64,000 nucleotides of DNA. Source: Prevotella sp. (GTDB taxonomy: Bacteria; Bacteroidota; Bacteroidia; Bacteroidales; Bacteroidaceae). The position numbers and the translations under genes were made by a program. The stretch is taken from NCBI GenBank assembly GCA_017619275.1, contig JAFZSR010000053.1, positions 1 to 64,000 on the forward strand, read 5' to 3'. Below are positions 54,429 through 63,209 of this stretch, piece after piece (within the stretch, counting starts at the first letter, position 1; every line of letters begins with the position of its first letter). The notes beneath the pieces are model-generated. The model saw only the letters and a list, made by a program, of their open reading frames with translations, was not told the DNA's origin and made no database searches.

Positions 54429-57400
54429 TTATCTGATAAAAACTTTCTTGCCGTTCTTGATATAGATGCCAGGCTTGAGTGTTTGCTGTTGACTGCTGAG
54501 TTTGCGTCCTTGCAGGTCGTAGACAGGACGTTCAATGCTGGAAGTTGAACGTTCAACGTCGCTGATGCCGTTTGGCGAGTAGTCGTCATTATTGGTGAGG
54601 TAGATGTCGTCGACGACGATGGTGCCGTTGCCATTGCCCCAGAAGGCTACGATGTGGATGTTCTTCGTGTTGAGGGCAGTGCCGTTCTTGGTCTTCGCCG
54701 TCTTCAGGTTGACGACAATCTGCTTCTTCGAGCCGAAGGCCGCCGACTCATAGCCGTCGCTCCAGATGCTATTTTCCGTGAAGATGTTCAGGTGGGCGTC
54801 GCAGTTCTGTGCCCTCTTCAGCTTGATGACCAAGTACTTGTAGGCCGACATGTCGGCGCCACTGCTGTACTCCCAGCCCATCTGTCCCCATTGTCCAGGC
54901 TTGAAGGTGTGGGTGCTCTCGGTGTAGGTGCCTTCGCCGAAGAAGTTAGTCTTGATGTACTGTGCGTCCAAGGGGAAGAAGGTGGAGCGCACGGTGAAGC
55001 TGGCGCTCAGCTCATGTCCCATGGGGTCGGTGTAGAAGACGTTGACGTTGGCCGTTCCCTCGGCGATGCCTCGCAGCTGTCCGTTCTGAATGCTGACAGT
55101 GTTGTTTGAGCTGATTTCATAGCGGGCCTTGGCTGCCACGTTCTCCGTATGTCCGTCGCGGAAGGTGGCCATCACCTGCAGGGTGGCGTTGTTGCCAATC
55201 ATCACCTCGGCTTGGGTCTGCGCCAACTCCAACTTCTCGGCAGTGAGCATGTCCTCGCTGAAGCCCTCGAAATGCTCTGGATAGTATATGGCCTCCTCGT
55301 AGTTCTGCTCTGTGCTGAACCAGTCGAAGTCGGCAAACCCTTGGCTGTCGGCTTGTGTGGCATAGCAGAAGATGCCAAAGCGCGACCCCACGAAGACGCT
55401 CAGGTTGAAGCTCTGGGTGGTCTGCCCTCCCAAGGGGGTGAAGGTCTTGTTGTCTAATGAATAGTAGAACTGCGTCTTGCTGGTACTCTTGGTGATAGCG
55501 GCTCTGAGGTAGACGACGCTATCGATGTCTATCGTCTTCACCTCTTCCCTTGGAGTGAAGTTGTTGTTGTCTGTCAGCTGGTCCTGCCGCCACACTATCT
55601 GTCTCTGTCCGTTCTTCACCTGCACGGCAATAAAGGCGTAGGGGTCTTGCAGGATGCAGATGCCGGCGCGGTCGCCCTCGGTGAGGTGTGTGACGTCCAG
55701 TCGTATGGTGCCCGTCGATGGGGTTGTCTCCTTGCCGTGCAGGGTGTAGATGCGCTGGGTGAGCATGTTGCGTGCCTGTGTCAGCTTGTCGGCGGTGCCT
55801 GATGTCCGCATGCGGAGCCATCCCGGCCGTTCAAAGAGGCTCCATGCACCGTCGTCGGGGTTGTGGTTCCACTCCCACTGCATGCCTATCGGGTAGGAAC
55901 GGAAGTTGTCGTTGGTAGGCATGGCCGTGCGAGGATAGCTGGCACCAACATTGGGCTTGAAATAGGTGGAATAGGGCACACCCTTGTTACCTACGACGGG
56001 CCAGTCGTCGGCCCAGACCACGGGCTGCAGGTTGGGCATGCGTCCCAGACAGCCCAGGTCCTCCTGCATGATGGTCCACCATTCGCCTTCTGTCGTGTCG
56101 AAGAGCGCACCCTGGTGCACCGTGTTCACCTGGCCGTTGATAATCTTCTCCACCAGCATCTTCTCCTCGTAGGGGCCGAAGATGTTCTTCGAGCGGAAGA
56201 TGGCCTGTCCACTGGGCCAGCCGCCGTAGGTGGCATAGATATAGTAGTAGTCGCCAATCTTGTAGAGGTGACTGCCTTCCAGTCCGTCCTTGTCGCTGAT
56301 GACGCGCTGCTCGCGGATGTAGTTGAAGTCCTCGTCGAGTTCGCACATCTGTATGTTGCCGATGCCACAGGCGATGTAGACCTTGCCGTTGTCGAAGAGC
56401 ATGCCTGGGTCGTAGTAGCTGCGCGGCAGGGGTGTCATGTCCCATTTGCCCTCAGGGTCGGTGGCGGTGAGGAGGAATCCACCCGCATCGTTGCCATTGA
56501 TGAGGATGTAGAACTTGCCATCGTGGTACTTCATGGAGCAGGCCCACATGCCGCGGGCGTAGGCGTTCTTGCCGTTCATCAGGTTATAGTCGTCCTTCGT
56601 GGATAGCTGGGTGAGGGGCTGTGCGCAATACTCCCAGTTCACCAGATCCTTCGACTTCACGATGGTGGCGCCGGGGAAGAGGTGCATGGTGGTGGAGACC
56701 ATATAGAACGTGTCGCCCACGCGGATGACGTCGGGGTCGGGGAAGTCGGCAAAGATGATGGGGTTCTTGTATTTGCCGTTGCCCTGGTCGCTCACCGAGT
56801 TGAACTTGAAGTCGGCGTGTGGCCAGTCCACCTCGTAGTACTCAGCATACCAGTCCATGCATGCCTTGCCACAGGCTTCCTCCAGTCCGCCGAAGGCGGG
56901 CACCACCTTGCCGTTCTTGTTCAGCAGCGTGTCTACATCGATGAGACAGCTGGTGCCCGATAGCGTCATCGAGATGTTGCCGTAGTAGTCGAGGCAAGCC
57001 TTGTAGGCCTTTCCCCATTTCGACGTGCTGCCCGTCGACCATGTGCCGTAGTTCGGCTCCACCCATTCGCCGTGCTCGTTGTAGTGTCCCTCGCCGGGCT
57101 TTGGCGGACTCCAGTCCACCTCGGTGATGATGATGGGGTTGGTGTCGACCACGGGCACCTGGTTGTGGAAGTTCTTGATTTTGTTCTCGGGGCTGGGGGT
57201 GCTGTCGCTGCAGCCATACCAGCCGGTGTAGTCGTGTACGGCATAGCCAATGTTATATCCCTCGATGGGGTAGGAGGCGTAGTCGACATAGTTGGCCTGC
57301 CAGCCCGTGCCGGGTGCCCAGATGACGCCGGTGAATCCGTTCTGGCGAATCTTGTCGACGATGGGCTGGAAGTAGTCGTGCAGCGCCTTGGGGTCGCTGT

Positions 57401-58058
57401 TGCCGTCGGCGTTCTTCAGGCTCACGGGTTCGTTGGCCAGCTCGATGCTGATTTGTCCAGGATATTTCTTGATGGAGTCGTTCTGCGTGAAGAGGTCCCA
57501 CACGGTCAGCAGGTACTGCTGGTAGTAGTCGCCCACCTTCAGGTTGCCGGGGCAGACGCCCGGTGGGCGCACCACCACATACATGCCGTGGTTCATGGCG
57601 CGGCGTGCCAGTGGGAAATAGAGCGTGCGCAGAAAGTTCTTCAGACGGTTGGGGTTGAACTTCTTGATGTCGGCCTCGCCGCTGGCGTCGTCAGCCTGCC
57701 CCTGCGAGCCGGAATAGACATAGCTGTCGTTGGGGTCATTGGTCCAGGCGGGGTCGAGGTGCAGGCGGAACACGTTGCACTTGGCCTCTTCCAGCCCTAT
57801 GAAGAGCTTCTCGAAGTAGGACAAACATTTCGATGCACCACTGGAGTCATAGTTCGTACCCGTCCAGGGCGAGCCCCATCGCCAACCGTTGAAATACATG
57901 TTGGGCGTGTCCATCACGCCGTGCAGCACCACGTGGTTGCCGTGCGAGTCTACCAACCAGCGGCCGTCGACATGCAGCGTGGGCAGGGGCTTCACACCCT
58001 GGCCTTTAGCAACGGTGCCTAAGGCTAACACCACAAACAACAAAATAAACTTTCTCAT
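54429..58058 (-). CDS. GH5-GH43 bifunctional arabinoxylan-degrading enzyme, exported
   Basis: This 1209-residue protein has a signal peptide, a GH5 barrel (about 25-410, acid/base in IELANEPVS near 209, nucleophile in ITEVDW), and a GH43 five-bladed propeller (about 430-740: FADFPDPDV near 437, EGSHLYKIGDYYYIY). Behind these lie a DUF1349-like C-terminal sandwich (about 760-940), a BIG2-like domain (about 975-1045), a carbohydrate-binding-like domain (about 1055-1165), and the tail YDLQGRKLSSQQ...IKNGKKVFIR. A GTTGAAC repeat encodes the linker DVERSTSSIERP before the tail. The order GH5-GH43 is known from rumen Prevotella xylanases. It is the first gene of a two-gene unit with the CE6-CE1 gene. 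No TAnnTTTG box is visible upstream; the promoter may lie within the repeat region. Confidence 0.9.
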   Translation of the reverse strand: MRKFILLFVVLALGTVAKGQGVKPLPTLHVDGRWLVDSHGNHVVLHGVMDTPNMYFNGWRWGSPWTGTNYDSSGASKCLSYFEKLFIGLEEAKCNVFRLHLDPAWTNDPNDSYVYSGSQGQADDASGEADIKKFNPNRLKNFLRTLYFPLARRAMNHGMYVVVRPPGVCPGNLKVGDYYQQYLLTVWDLFTQNDSIKKYPGQISIELANEPVSLKNADGNSDPKALHDYFQPIVDKIRQNGFTGVIWAPGTGWQANYVDYASYPIEGYNIGYAVHDYTGWYGCSDSTPSPENKIKNFHNQVPVVDTNPIIITEVDWSPPKPGEGHYNEHGEWVEPNYGTWSTGSTSKWGKAYKACLDYYGNISMTLSGTSCLIDVDTLLNKNGKVVPAFGGLEEACGKACMDWYAEYYEVDWPHADFKFNSVSDQGNGKYKNPIIFADFPDPDVIRVGDTFYMVSTTMHLFPGATIVKSKDLVNWEYCAQPLTQLSTKDDYNLMNGKNAYARGMWACSMKYHDGKFYILINGNDAGGFLLTATDPEGKWDMTPLPRSYYDPGMLFDNGKVYIACGIGNIQMCELDEDFNYIREQRVISDKDGLEGSHLYKIGDYYYIYATYGGWPSGQAIFRSKNIFGPYEEKMLVEKIINGQVNTVHQGALFDTTEGEWWTIMQEDLGCLGRMPNLQPVVWADDWPVVGNKGVPYSTYFKPNVGASYPRTAMPTNDNFRSYPIGMQWEWNHNPDDGAWSLFERPGWLRMRTSGTADKLTQARNMLTQRIYTLHGKETTPSTGTIRLDVTHLTEGDRAGICILQDPYAFIAVQVKNGQRQIVWRQDQLTDNNNFTPREEVKTIDIDSVVYLRAAITKSTSKTQFYYSLDNKTFTPLGGQTTQSFNLSVFVGSRFGIFCYATQADSQGFADFDWFSTEQNYEEAIYYPEHFEGFSEDMLTAEKLELAQTQAEVMIGNNATLQVMATFRDGHTENVAAKARYEISSNNTVSIQNGQLRGIAEGTANVNVFYTDPMGHELSASFTVRSTFFPLDAQYIKTNFFGEGTYTESTHTFKPGQWGQMGWEYSSGADMSAYKYLVIKLKRAQNCDAHLNIFTENSIWSDGYESAAFGSKKQIVVNLKTAKTKNGTALNTKNIHIVAFWGNGNGTIVVDDIYLTNNDDYSPNGISDVERSTSSIERPVYDLQGRKLSSQQQTLKPGIYIKNGKKVFIR
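54529..54572. repeat. GTTGAAC repeat inside the GH5-GH43 gene
   Basis: Three GTTGAACG/ATTGAACG-type words encode DVERSTSSIERP just before the sorting tail, as in the CE8 gene. Confidence 0.7.
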
Positions 58059-58104
58059 TGATATTAGTAAGAGTTAAACTTTGGTTCTACATCCATTATT
58101 TATT

Positions 58105-58272
58105 TGAACAACGGATTAAAACGGATTTCACGGATTTGACGGATTTTTTTATATTTCACAGATTCATATAATTCGTATAATCCATCTTAATCCGTTGTTT
58201 TATTGAATGAATCCGTTTCATCCGTTTCATCCGTTCAATCCGTTTTAATCCGTTGTTTTAAAAACATCCGTT
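58105..58272. repeat. AATCCGTT repeat region with a 19-bp perfect inverted repeat
   Basis: The region between the carboxylesterase and GH5-GH43 genes carries about a dozen AATCCGTT/ACGGATT words. Arms 58109-58127 and 58237-58255 are perfectly complementary over 19 bases. No gene is seen. It may fold into a large hairpin in the transcript reading leftward from the carboxylesterase gene. Confidence 0.85.
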
Positions 58273-58275
58273 GTT

Positions 58276-59847
58276 TTACTTACGTTCCTGTTCGGTCTGC
58301 TCTCGTTTCCAGCGGTAGTAGCGGTCGACGAAGTCCACCTGTTCGCGGTTGGGGCGCATGATGAGCGAGGCCCCGTTGCTGAACTGCATCGTCGTGGGCT
58401 TGGCGTCGTCGAAGGTGGGCCAGTAGGGCAGGCCCTTGGCGTTGGGGTTGCCCGTCTTGGCGAAGTTCACCCAGTACTGCTGCATAATCTCGGCTACGGC
58501 AGACTCTGCGGGGTATTTGTCGGGCTGAGTCAGGAACTCGCCGTTCAGGTAGAGGATGTCATCGGCATGTGCCACGCCCTTACGGCGCGGGTCTTGCGAG
58601 AAGCTACGCTTGGAAGGCTGTGCAAGGTAGGCGGCGTAGACAGGACTCTTGCCCGTCTTGGCCTGCAGGCTCACCCAGGCGTAGGAAGGCCATGCAAACC
58701 CCATGTCGCGGAAGGCATCGCCATTGCCATGCCAGGCCTCGTCGTCGGTGTTTCCGGGATATGCCTTCAGGGCCTCGTCGGCCCACGAGCCGAAGACGTT
58801 GCGCACCTGTTTCTGGTAGTCTTCGGCCTTGATGTTGCCGGGCGTGAAGAGGGCACCCTCATCGCTGTTGGTCATCACGATGACGGGCACGTCGTTATAT
58901 TGTCCGCGCTCGTAGAGACGGTACTGGTCGTCGCAGATTACATAGCCATCGACACAGGGCCAGAAGCCTCCGAAGCCCACATCATTGCCGCAGAGCGCCA
59001 TGGCGTCCATCTTGCGCAGCTGCTTCAGGTTCTTCTTCTTCAAGTGCTTCTGGAAGGCCAGTCCCTGCTGCTCGGCACCTTTCTGCGAGGCGTCCATGCC
59101 CAAGGAACGTGGCTTGTCGCTCCAGGGGGCGAAGGAACCGCCACTCTGGCTGATGCAGCGGTGGAAGAGTCCCTTGGCTAATGGCGAGGCGCAGAGGATG
59201 CTGCAGCTGATGGCACCAGCGCTCTCGCCGAAGATGGTGACGTTGCCGGGGTTGCCGCCGAAGTTGGCGATGTTGCGCTGCACCCATTGCAGGGCGAAGA
59301 TCTGGTCGAGCAGACCGTAGTTGCCAGAATGTCCGTCGGGCGACTCCTTTGATAGCTCAGGATGGGCCATGAAGCCGAGGGCTCCCGTGCGGTACTCCAC
59401 GCTCACGATGACCACGCCGCGCAGGGCCAGGTATTTCCACAGGTCGCCGCCATAGTGTTCCGTCTGGAAGCCGCCGCCGTGGATCCACACCATCACGGGC
59501 AGACGGTCGGTGGTTCGCTTGGCGGGCGTGGCGATGCCCAGATAGAGGCAGTCCTCGCTCATCATGTCGGCCGTGCGACCGGGGCGTGTGGGCTGTGGGG
59601 GCCACGGGCCGAAGTTATCGGCTTTCAGCACGCCCTCCCAGTGCTTCACGGGTTGTGGCTCACGCCAACGCAGGTCGCCCACGGGCGGTGCAGCGTAGGG
59701 GATGGCCTTATACACGGCGAGCGTTCCGTCGGCGATGCCCTCCACGTCGCCGCTCTCTACATGGGTTTTCAACAACGGCTGTCCTTCTATGCTCATCGAG
59801 GCCATGAAGAGGCAGCAAACAATTAGTAGTGCTTTCGTTATTTTCAT
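58276..59847 (-). CDS. Type B carboxylesterase, exported
   Basis: This 523-residue protein has a signal peptide and the carboxylesterase type B alpha/beta-hydrolase fold. Landmarks are SEDCLYLGI, the oxyanion segment VWIHGGGFQ, the nucleophile elbow FGESAGA (Ser near 209), an acid residue in NSDEGALF, and the catalytic His in GVAHADDILYL. There is no type IX tail, so it is probably periplasmic. Substrate is unknown; position beside xylan genes suggests an acyl group on plant polysaccharide, but type B enzymes are broad. The ATG at 59847 is preferred over the longer frame from 59886 because it begins the signal peptide. Confidence 0.9.
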   Translation of the reverse strand: MKITKALLIVCCLFMASMSIEGQPLLKTHVESGDVEGIADGTLAVYKAIPYAAPPVGDLRWREPQPVKHWEGVLKADNFGPWPPQPTRPGRTADMMSEDCLYLGIATPAKRTTDRLPVMVWIHGGGFQTEHYGGDLWKYLALRGVVIVSVEYRTGALGFMAHPELSKESPDGHSGNYGLLDQIFALQWVQRNIANFGGNPGNVTIFGESAGAISCSILCASPLAKGLFHRCISQSGGSFAPWSDKPRSLGMDASQKGAEQQGLAFQKHLKKKNLKQLRKMDAMALCGNDVGFGGFWPCVDGYVICDDQYRLYERGQYNDVPVIVMTNSDEGALFTPGNIKAEDYQKQVRNVFGSWADEALKAYPGNTDDEAWHGNGDAFRDMGFAWPSYAWVSLQAKTGKSPVYAAYLAQPSKRSFSQDPRRKGVAHADDILYLNGEFLTQPDKYPAESAVAEIMQQYWVNFAKTGNPNAKGLPYWPTFDDAKPTTMQFSNGASLIMRPNREQVDFVDRYYRWKREQTEQERK

Positions 59848-59911
59848 CTTGACTAATAGATTTGGTTTGTCACTGTATCGTATCAATGTTTATTCTCGGA
59901 TAATATTCTTG

Positions 59912-59919
59912 CAAAAGTA
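59912..59919 (-). promoter_or_regulatory. Promoter for the carboxylesterase gene
   Basis: TACTTTTG on the minus strand, 65 bases before the ATG at 59847. Confidence 0.65.
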
Positions 59920-60018
59920 CAAAAAAAAGGACAAAGCTATTGCCCCATTTGTTTCAGATACTTTTTTGTTTGTGTCATGCCCAGTGTAATTGCATGCTCT
60001 GTGGTGAAAAACAGGTAA

Positions 60019-61758
60019 TCACATCTGGGCAATCAGTTCGTCCAGTTCCTCTGCACTGCCGCTCTTTCCATAGAATTTCTGGTACATTCGCTTGCGAGCC
60101 ATGGTGATGGCCGACTTGCTTTTGAACATGATAGTAGCAATATCCACGGGCGGAACATTAATCTTCAATAAATAGCAAATGTGCAGTTCCGTTTCGGAGA
60201 GACTCGCGTGCGACAGCAGCCTTTTGGTGAACTGGTCGTAGATGTTGTCAAGTCGCTGTCGCAGATGCATCCAGTCGGCCTCATCCATTTTCTTCTCTGT
60301 TTGTGGGTCGCTGCTTTTCAGCCGCTTATACACTTCCCACTCATACAGTTCGTGCAGCAACGCCTCTTTCCTTTGTTGCATCGCCTCAATGCTCCTGTTC
60401 TTGTTCTCAAGCGCAATGGTTTCCAGTTCATATTGTGCCATGGTGTGTTCGTTTCCCTGTTGGCGTGCTTTGGCCTGTTCCTCGCGCAGCGTGGCCAGTT
60501 TTCTGTTGTTTTCCTCTATTTGTTGTTTCAGCGATGCTTCGTTCTCATCTTTCTCCTTCTCCATCATCCGCAGTTTCACGGTGGCCGTCTCTTTCTGAAG
60601 CCGATAGATGCGCACCACCGCTAACAGCATCACCACTACGGCTATGACTATCACCACCATCAGCCAAATAAAGTGCAGCCGCTCGCGGTTCTGCCGGTCA
60701 AGCTCATCGCGTTGCTTCAGTATCTTGCTGTTGTCGTACTGTGCCTTGATGCGCATCGTCTCTTCGGTTCGCTGCTGCTGGAACATGGAATCCTTGGCTG
60801 CCGCAAACTCCTCATAGAGGCTGAGGGCGGCTTGGGGGTTGCCCCGCATTTGCTCTATCTGTGCCATCGCTCTCAGCACTTCTGCCTCACCCTGCCACTT
60901 GAATCTGCCTAAAGTTTGGCGGAAATAGAAAAATGCCGAGTCAAGATGGTTCTGTGCAAGATGCCAGTAGGCCCAGTTGGCAGTGTTCAGCGTGTCGTGG
61001 GGCATGAGTTCCGCTGCCTTGTCATATTCGCTGCCCTGTATGTAGATGTCGCAGAGAAGCTGTAGAGCAATGGGCACAATCCTCTCCTTCTGCTCGATCA
61101 TGCTGCCCAGTCTTATGGACTCTTGAAAATAATGGATGGTGCTGTCGTAGTTGTCCTCAATCATAGACACGTTACCCATTGAAAAAGCTCCGTAAGCTGT
61201 GCGCAGGGTGTCATGGTTGGCAACCGCCAAGGCGTAAGACTGCCGGTAGTAAGGCACACATTCTTCGTACATTTGCAGTGAGAAGTACAAATCGCCAATG
61301 CGCTTGTCGGTCATGTAGAGCAACCGTATGTCTCTATGCTCCTCGGCATAGGTTCTTACATTTAAGAAGCAATTAAGGGCTTCGGGATAGTTTTTCTCTT
61401 TCAGGTACACACCACCTTTGAACAGCATTGCCTTAGCATGTTTGTATTCGTCGCCAACGCCTTGGTAATAGCGGCAAAGACTGTCGGCTGTGTCAAGGTT
61501 CTTTATTGTCAACTCATCGCCAAGGAACATCTGCTCAAACCTAATTAGCTGAAAATATAGGCGGTCGGCATCAGTAAAACCCTGCGCGTTTTTGGCGCAT
61601 TTGTCCAGCAGGGCATCCCCCAAGCGATAGTTGCCTTGCATGTAGGCACTGTCGGCCATCAACAGTTCTAACGGTGAAGGCGTCTCATGATGGCAACCAT
61701 AACCTATTGTCAACACCAATATGGTGGTAATTAGCAATCGTAATGTTTTGGAACGCAT
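60019..61758 (-). CDS. Membrane-bound TPR protein with LuxR-like DNA-binding end
   Basis: This 579-residue protein has an N-terminal signal/anchor with a weak lipobox-like GYGC, a run of tetratricopeptide repeats (about 35-350), one membrane segment (IWLMVVIVIAVVVMLLAVV, about 377-395), a long coiled coil (about 400-500) and a C-terminal helix-turn-helix region (LSETELHICYLLKINVPPVDIATIMFKSKSAI). This order (TPR sensor outside, HTH inside) is common in Bacteroidota one-component regulators. It is divergent from a cluster of small secreted proteins, which it may control. The ATG at 61758 is chosen because the promoter lies at 61782-61789. Inverted GTTGACA words lie in the shared intergenic space. 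Confidence 0.82.
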   Translation of the reverse strand: MRSKTLRLLITTILVLTIGYGCHHETPSPLELLMADSAYMQGNYRLGDALLDKCAKNAQGFTDADRLYFQLIRFEQMFLGDELTIKNLDTADSLCRYYQGVGDEYKHAKAMLFKGGVYLKEKNYPEALNCFLNVRTYAEEHRDIRLLYMTDKRIGDLYFSLQMYEECVPYYRQSYALAVANHDTLRTAYGAFSMGNVSMIEDNYDSTIHYFQESIRLGSMIEQKERIVPIALQLLCDIYIQGSEYDKAAELMPHDTLNTANWAYWHLAQNHLDSAFFYFRQTLGRFKWQGEAEVLRAMAQIEQMRGNPQAALSLYEEFAAAKDSMFQQQRTEETMRIKAQYDNSKILKQRDELDRQNRERLHFIWLMVVIVIAVVVMLLAVVRIYRLQKETATVKLRMMEKEKDENEASLKQQIEENNRKLATLREEQAKARQQGNEHTMAQYELETIALENKNRSIEAMQQRKEALLHELYEWEVYKRLKSSDPQTEKKMDEADWMHLRQRLDNIYDQFTKRLLSHASLSETELHICYLLKINVPPVDIATIMFKSKSAITMARKRMYQKFYGKSGSAEELDELIAQM

Positions 61759-61781
61759 CTGCTTGTTCGTTTTGGTGGTTG

Positions 61782-61789
61782 CAAAATTA
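61782..61789 (-). promoter_or_regulatory. Promoter for the TPR regulator gene
   Basis: TAATTTTG on the minus strand, 24 bases before the ATG at 61758. Confidence 0.65.
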
Positions 61790-61831
61790 GTTCTTTTTTC
61801 AGAAACAACCAAAAATCTTGCAAGAAAAGTA

Positions 61832-61895
61832 GTTGACATCTGTTTACCTTGGTTTACATCGGTTGACAAATTCGGTTTGTCAACTCAATGTCAAC
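61832..61895. promoter_or_regulatory. Nested GTTGACA inverted repeats, possible operator
   Basis: GTTGACAT (61832-61839) mirrors ATGTCAAC (61888-61895), and between them GTTGACAAA (61862-61870) mirrors TTTGTCAAC (61876-61884). The words lie between the two divergent promoters, directly upstream of the -33 region of the secreted-protein gene, and could bind the neighbouring regulator. Confidence 0.5.
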
Positions 61896-61926
61896 TTTTT
61901 TTCTTGTTCGGAAAATCCAATTCAAC

Positions 61927-61934
61927 TATCTTTG
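61927..61934 (+). promoter_or_regulatory. Promoter for the right-edge secreted-protein cluster
   Basis: TATCTTTG with a TTG at 61904-61906 (20-base spacer), 37 bases before the ATG at 61972. Confidence 0.7.
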
Positions 61935-61971
61935 CACTTGTAAAAACAGTCTAAACAAATTCAAACAGCTA

Positions 61972-62307
61972 ATGAAAAAAACATGTTTATTGTCAATGAT
62001 GCTTGCGCTTGCATTTCTGCTGGCCATAGCAAAAGATGTGCACGTCGTAATAAAGGGTTCGTCAACTCACATTCCGATTGGCGGTACGATTGTTACTGCA
62101 ACAATCGACACACTCTCTGTTTTTCCTGGCGTTGGTGTTGATACCATTACTGTGGCTCTCTGCGACATGAGAGGCGAGGTGCTGGAGAGTCATTCCGTAC
62201 CTGCAAACTTTAACGACCACGTTTTCGTCATTTCGCCCACCCTGCCTGATGGCTGCTATATTGAGGTGCGCGATGACAAGGGCGTGATTTATACACAAGA
62301 AGAGTAA
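61972..62307 (+). CDS. Small exported DUF3244-like protein
   Basis: This 111-residue protein has a signal peptide (MKKTCLLSMMLALAFLLAIA) and one small beta-sandwich. The pattern (DTITVALCDMRGEVLES ... LPDGCYIEVRDDKGVIY) resembles DUF3244, a domain found in many secreted Bacteroidales proteins and similar in shape to the sorting tails of type IX cargo. The frame is open upstream to 61888, but the promoter at 61927-61934 sets the start at 61972. It is the first gene of a run with two further secreted proteins. Function unknown. Confidence 0.78.
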   Translation: MKKTCLLSMMLALAFLLAIAKDVHVVIKGSSTHIPIGGTIVTATIDTLSVFPGVGVDTITVALCDMRGEVLESHSVPANFNDHVFVISPTLPDGCYIEVRDDKGVIYTQEE

Positions 62308-62346
62308 CTAACAACTATTATCTACCCATTAATTCTATTGTCAACA

Positions 62347-63192
62347 ATGAAAAAGATTATTGTTATGTTGAGCCTGGCATCATGTGTGTTCATGCTGTCA
62401 TGTTCAAACGACCAAGATGGCCAAAAGCAAGGTTTTGACAAAAGCCACCGTGAAGAGGCGCGTGAACTATTACGCCAAATGAATGCGGAAAATCCCTATG
62501 CAGAGTATGGAATTGACCACAACGCGGCTGTAGCTGGAATGATGAATGAGCTAAAGAAAACTACTCGTAGTGGGGATAGTCTGTCTGTATTCTTGAACTC
62601 TGTCAAGACCCAATCACTTGAGAGGGCCGACTCAATCCTTACTGCTAATAACATCAACAGTTACACTCTTGATGACGTTGAGGATGCATACGACTCTGTT
62701 GTACCCAGTATTATCAGCTCCAAACCAACAAACATTAATCTTGCACATCCATCCCTTACAGAAGGACTTAGTAGTGACGCTGTACAGTTAATTGCTACAG
62801 TTGACGAAATACTAAAGGATGAAGATGACAGTTCGGTGTCAGTCCTTAACAGACTCAACAGCGTCTTTTCTCATGCCCAAGCTTTACTACAAGGCGATGA
62901 ACTTGTTGAACTTGCAATGATTACGGCAATCGCCTCCAATTCTGTTGAATACTGGATGGAGGAACACCCAATCAATCACCAGTTCAGCAACAATTTCAAT
63001 GCGGCCCAATGGAAACAAGCAGCAGTTCCCGATGTTTATGGTGCCATCATCGCAGCTAAGATAATTATTGGGCCTAATGGTGTCAAAGTTGTACCAACCA
63101 TTTCTGCTGCCGCATCATCCTTGTCAGCAGCCATCGTCATCGGATTCATAACTATAGTTCAAGTGGAATTTGAGCCTTTTGAATTATTCTAA
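62347..63192 (+). CDS. Lipoprotein of unknown function
   Basis: This 281-residue protein has a lipobox (VFMLSC) near residue 19. The mature part is acidic and helical over about 25-230, and the last 50 residues are hydrophobic and rich in Ala, Ile and Val (AAASSLSAAIVIGFITIVQV). A lipoprotein with a second hydrophobic end is unusual. I recognise no family. Base composition is more AT-rich than the window average, suggesting later acquisition. It lies 39 bases behind the DUF3244-like gene and 17 bases before the next gene. The in-frame ATG is at 62347; three codons upstream the frame continues. Confidence 0.65.
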   Translation: MKKIIVMLSLASCVFMLSCSNDQDGQKQGFDKSHREEARELLRQMNAENPYAEYGIDHNAAVAGMMNELKKTTRSGDSLSVFLNSVKTQSLERADSILTANNINSYTLDDVEDAYDSVVPSIISSKPTNINLAHPSLTEGLSSDAVQLIATVDEILKDEDDSSVSVLNRLNSVFSHAQALLQGDELVELAMITAIASNSVEYWMEEHPINHQFSNNFNAAQWKQAAVPDVYGAIIAAKIIIGPNGVKVVPTISAAASSLSAAIVIGFITIVQVEFEPFELF

Positions 63193-63209
63193 CAAAGAAA
63201 AGCAAGCGT

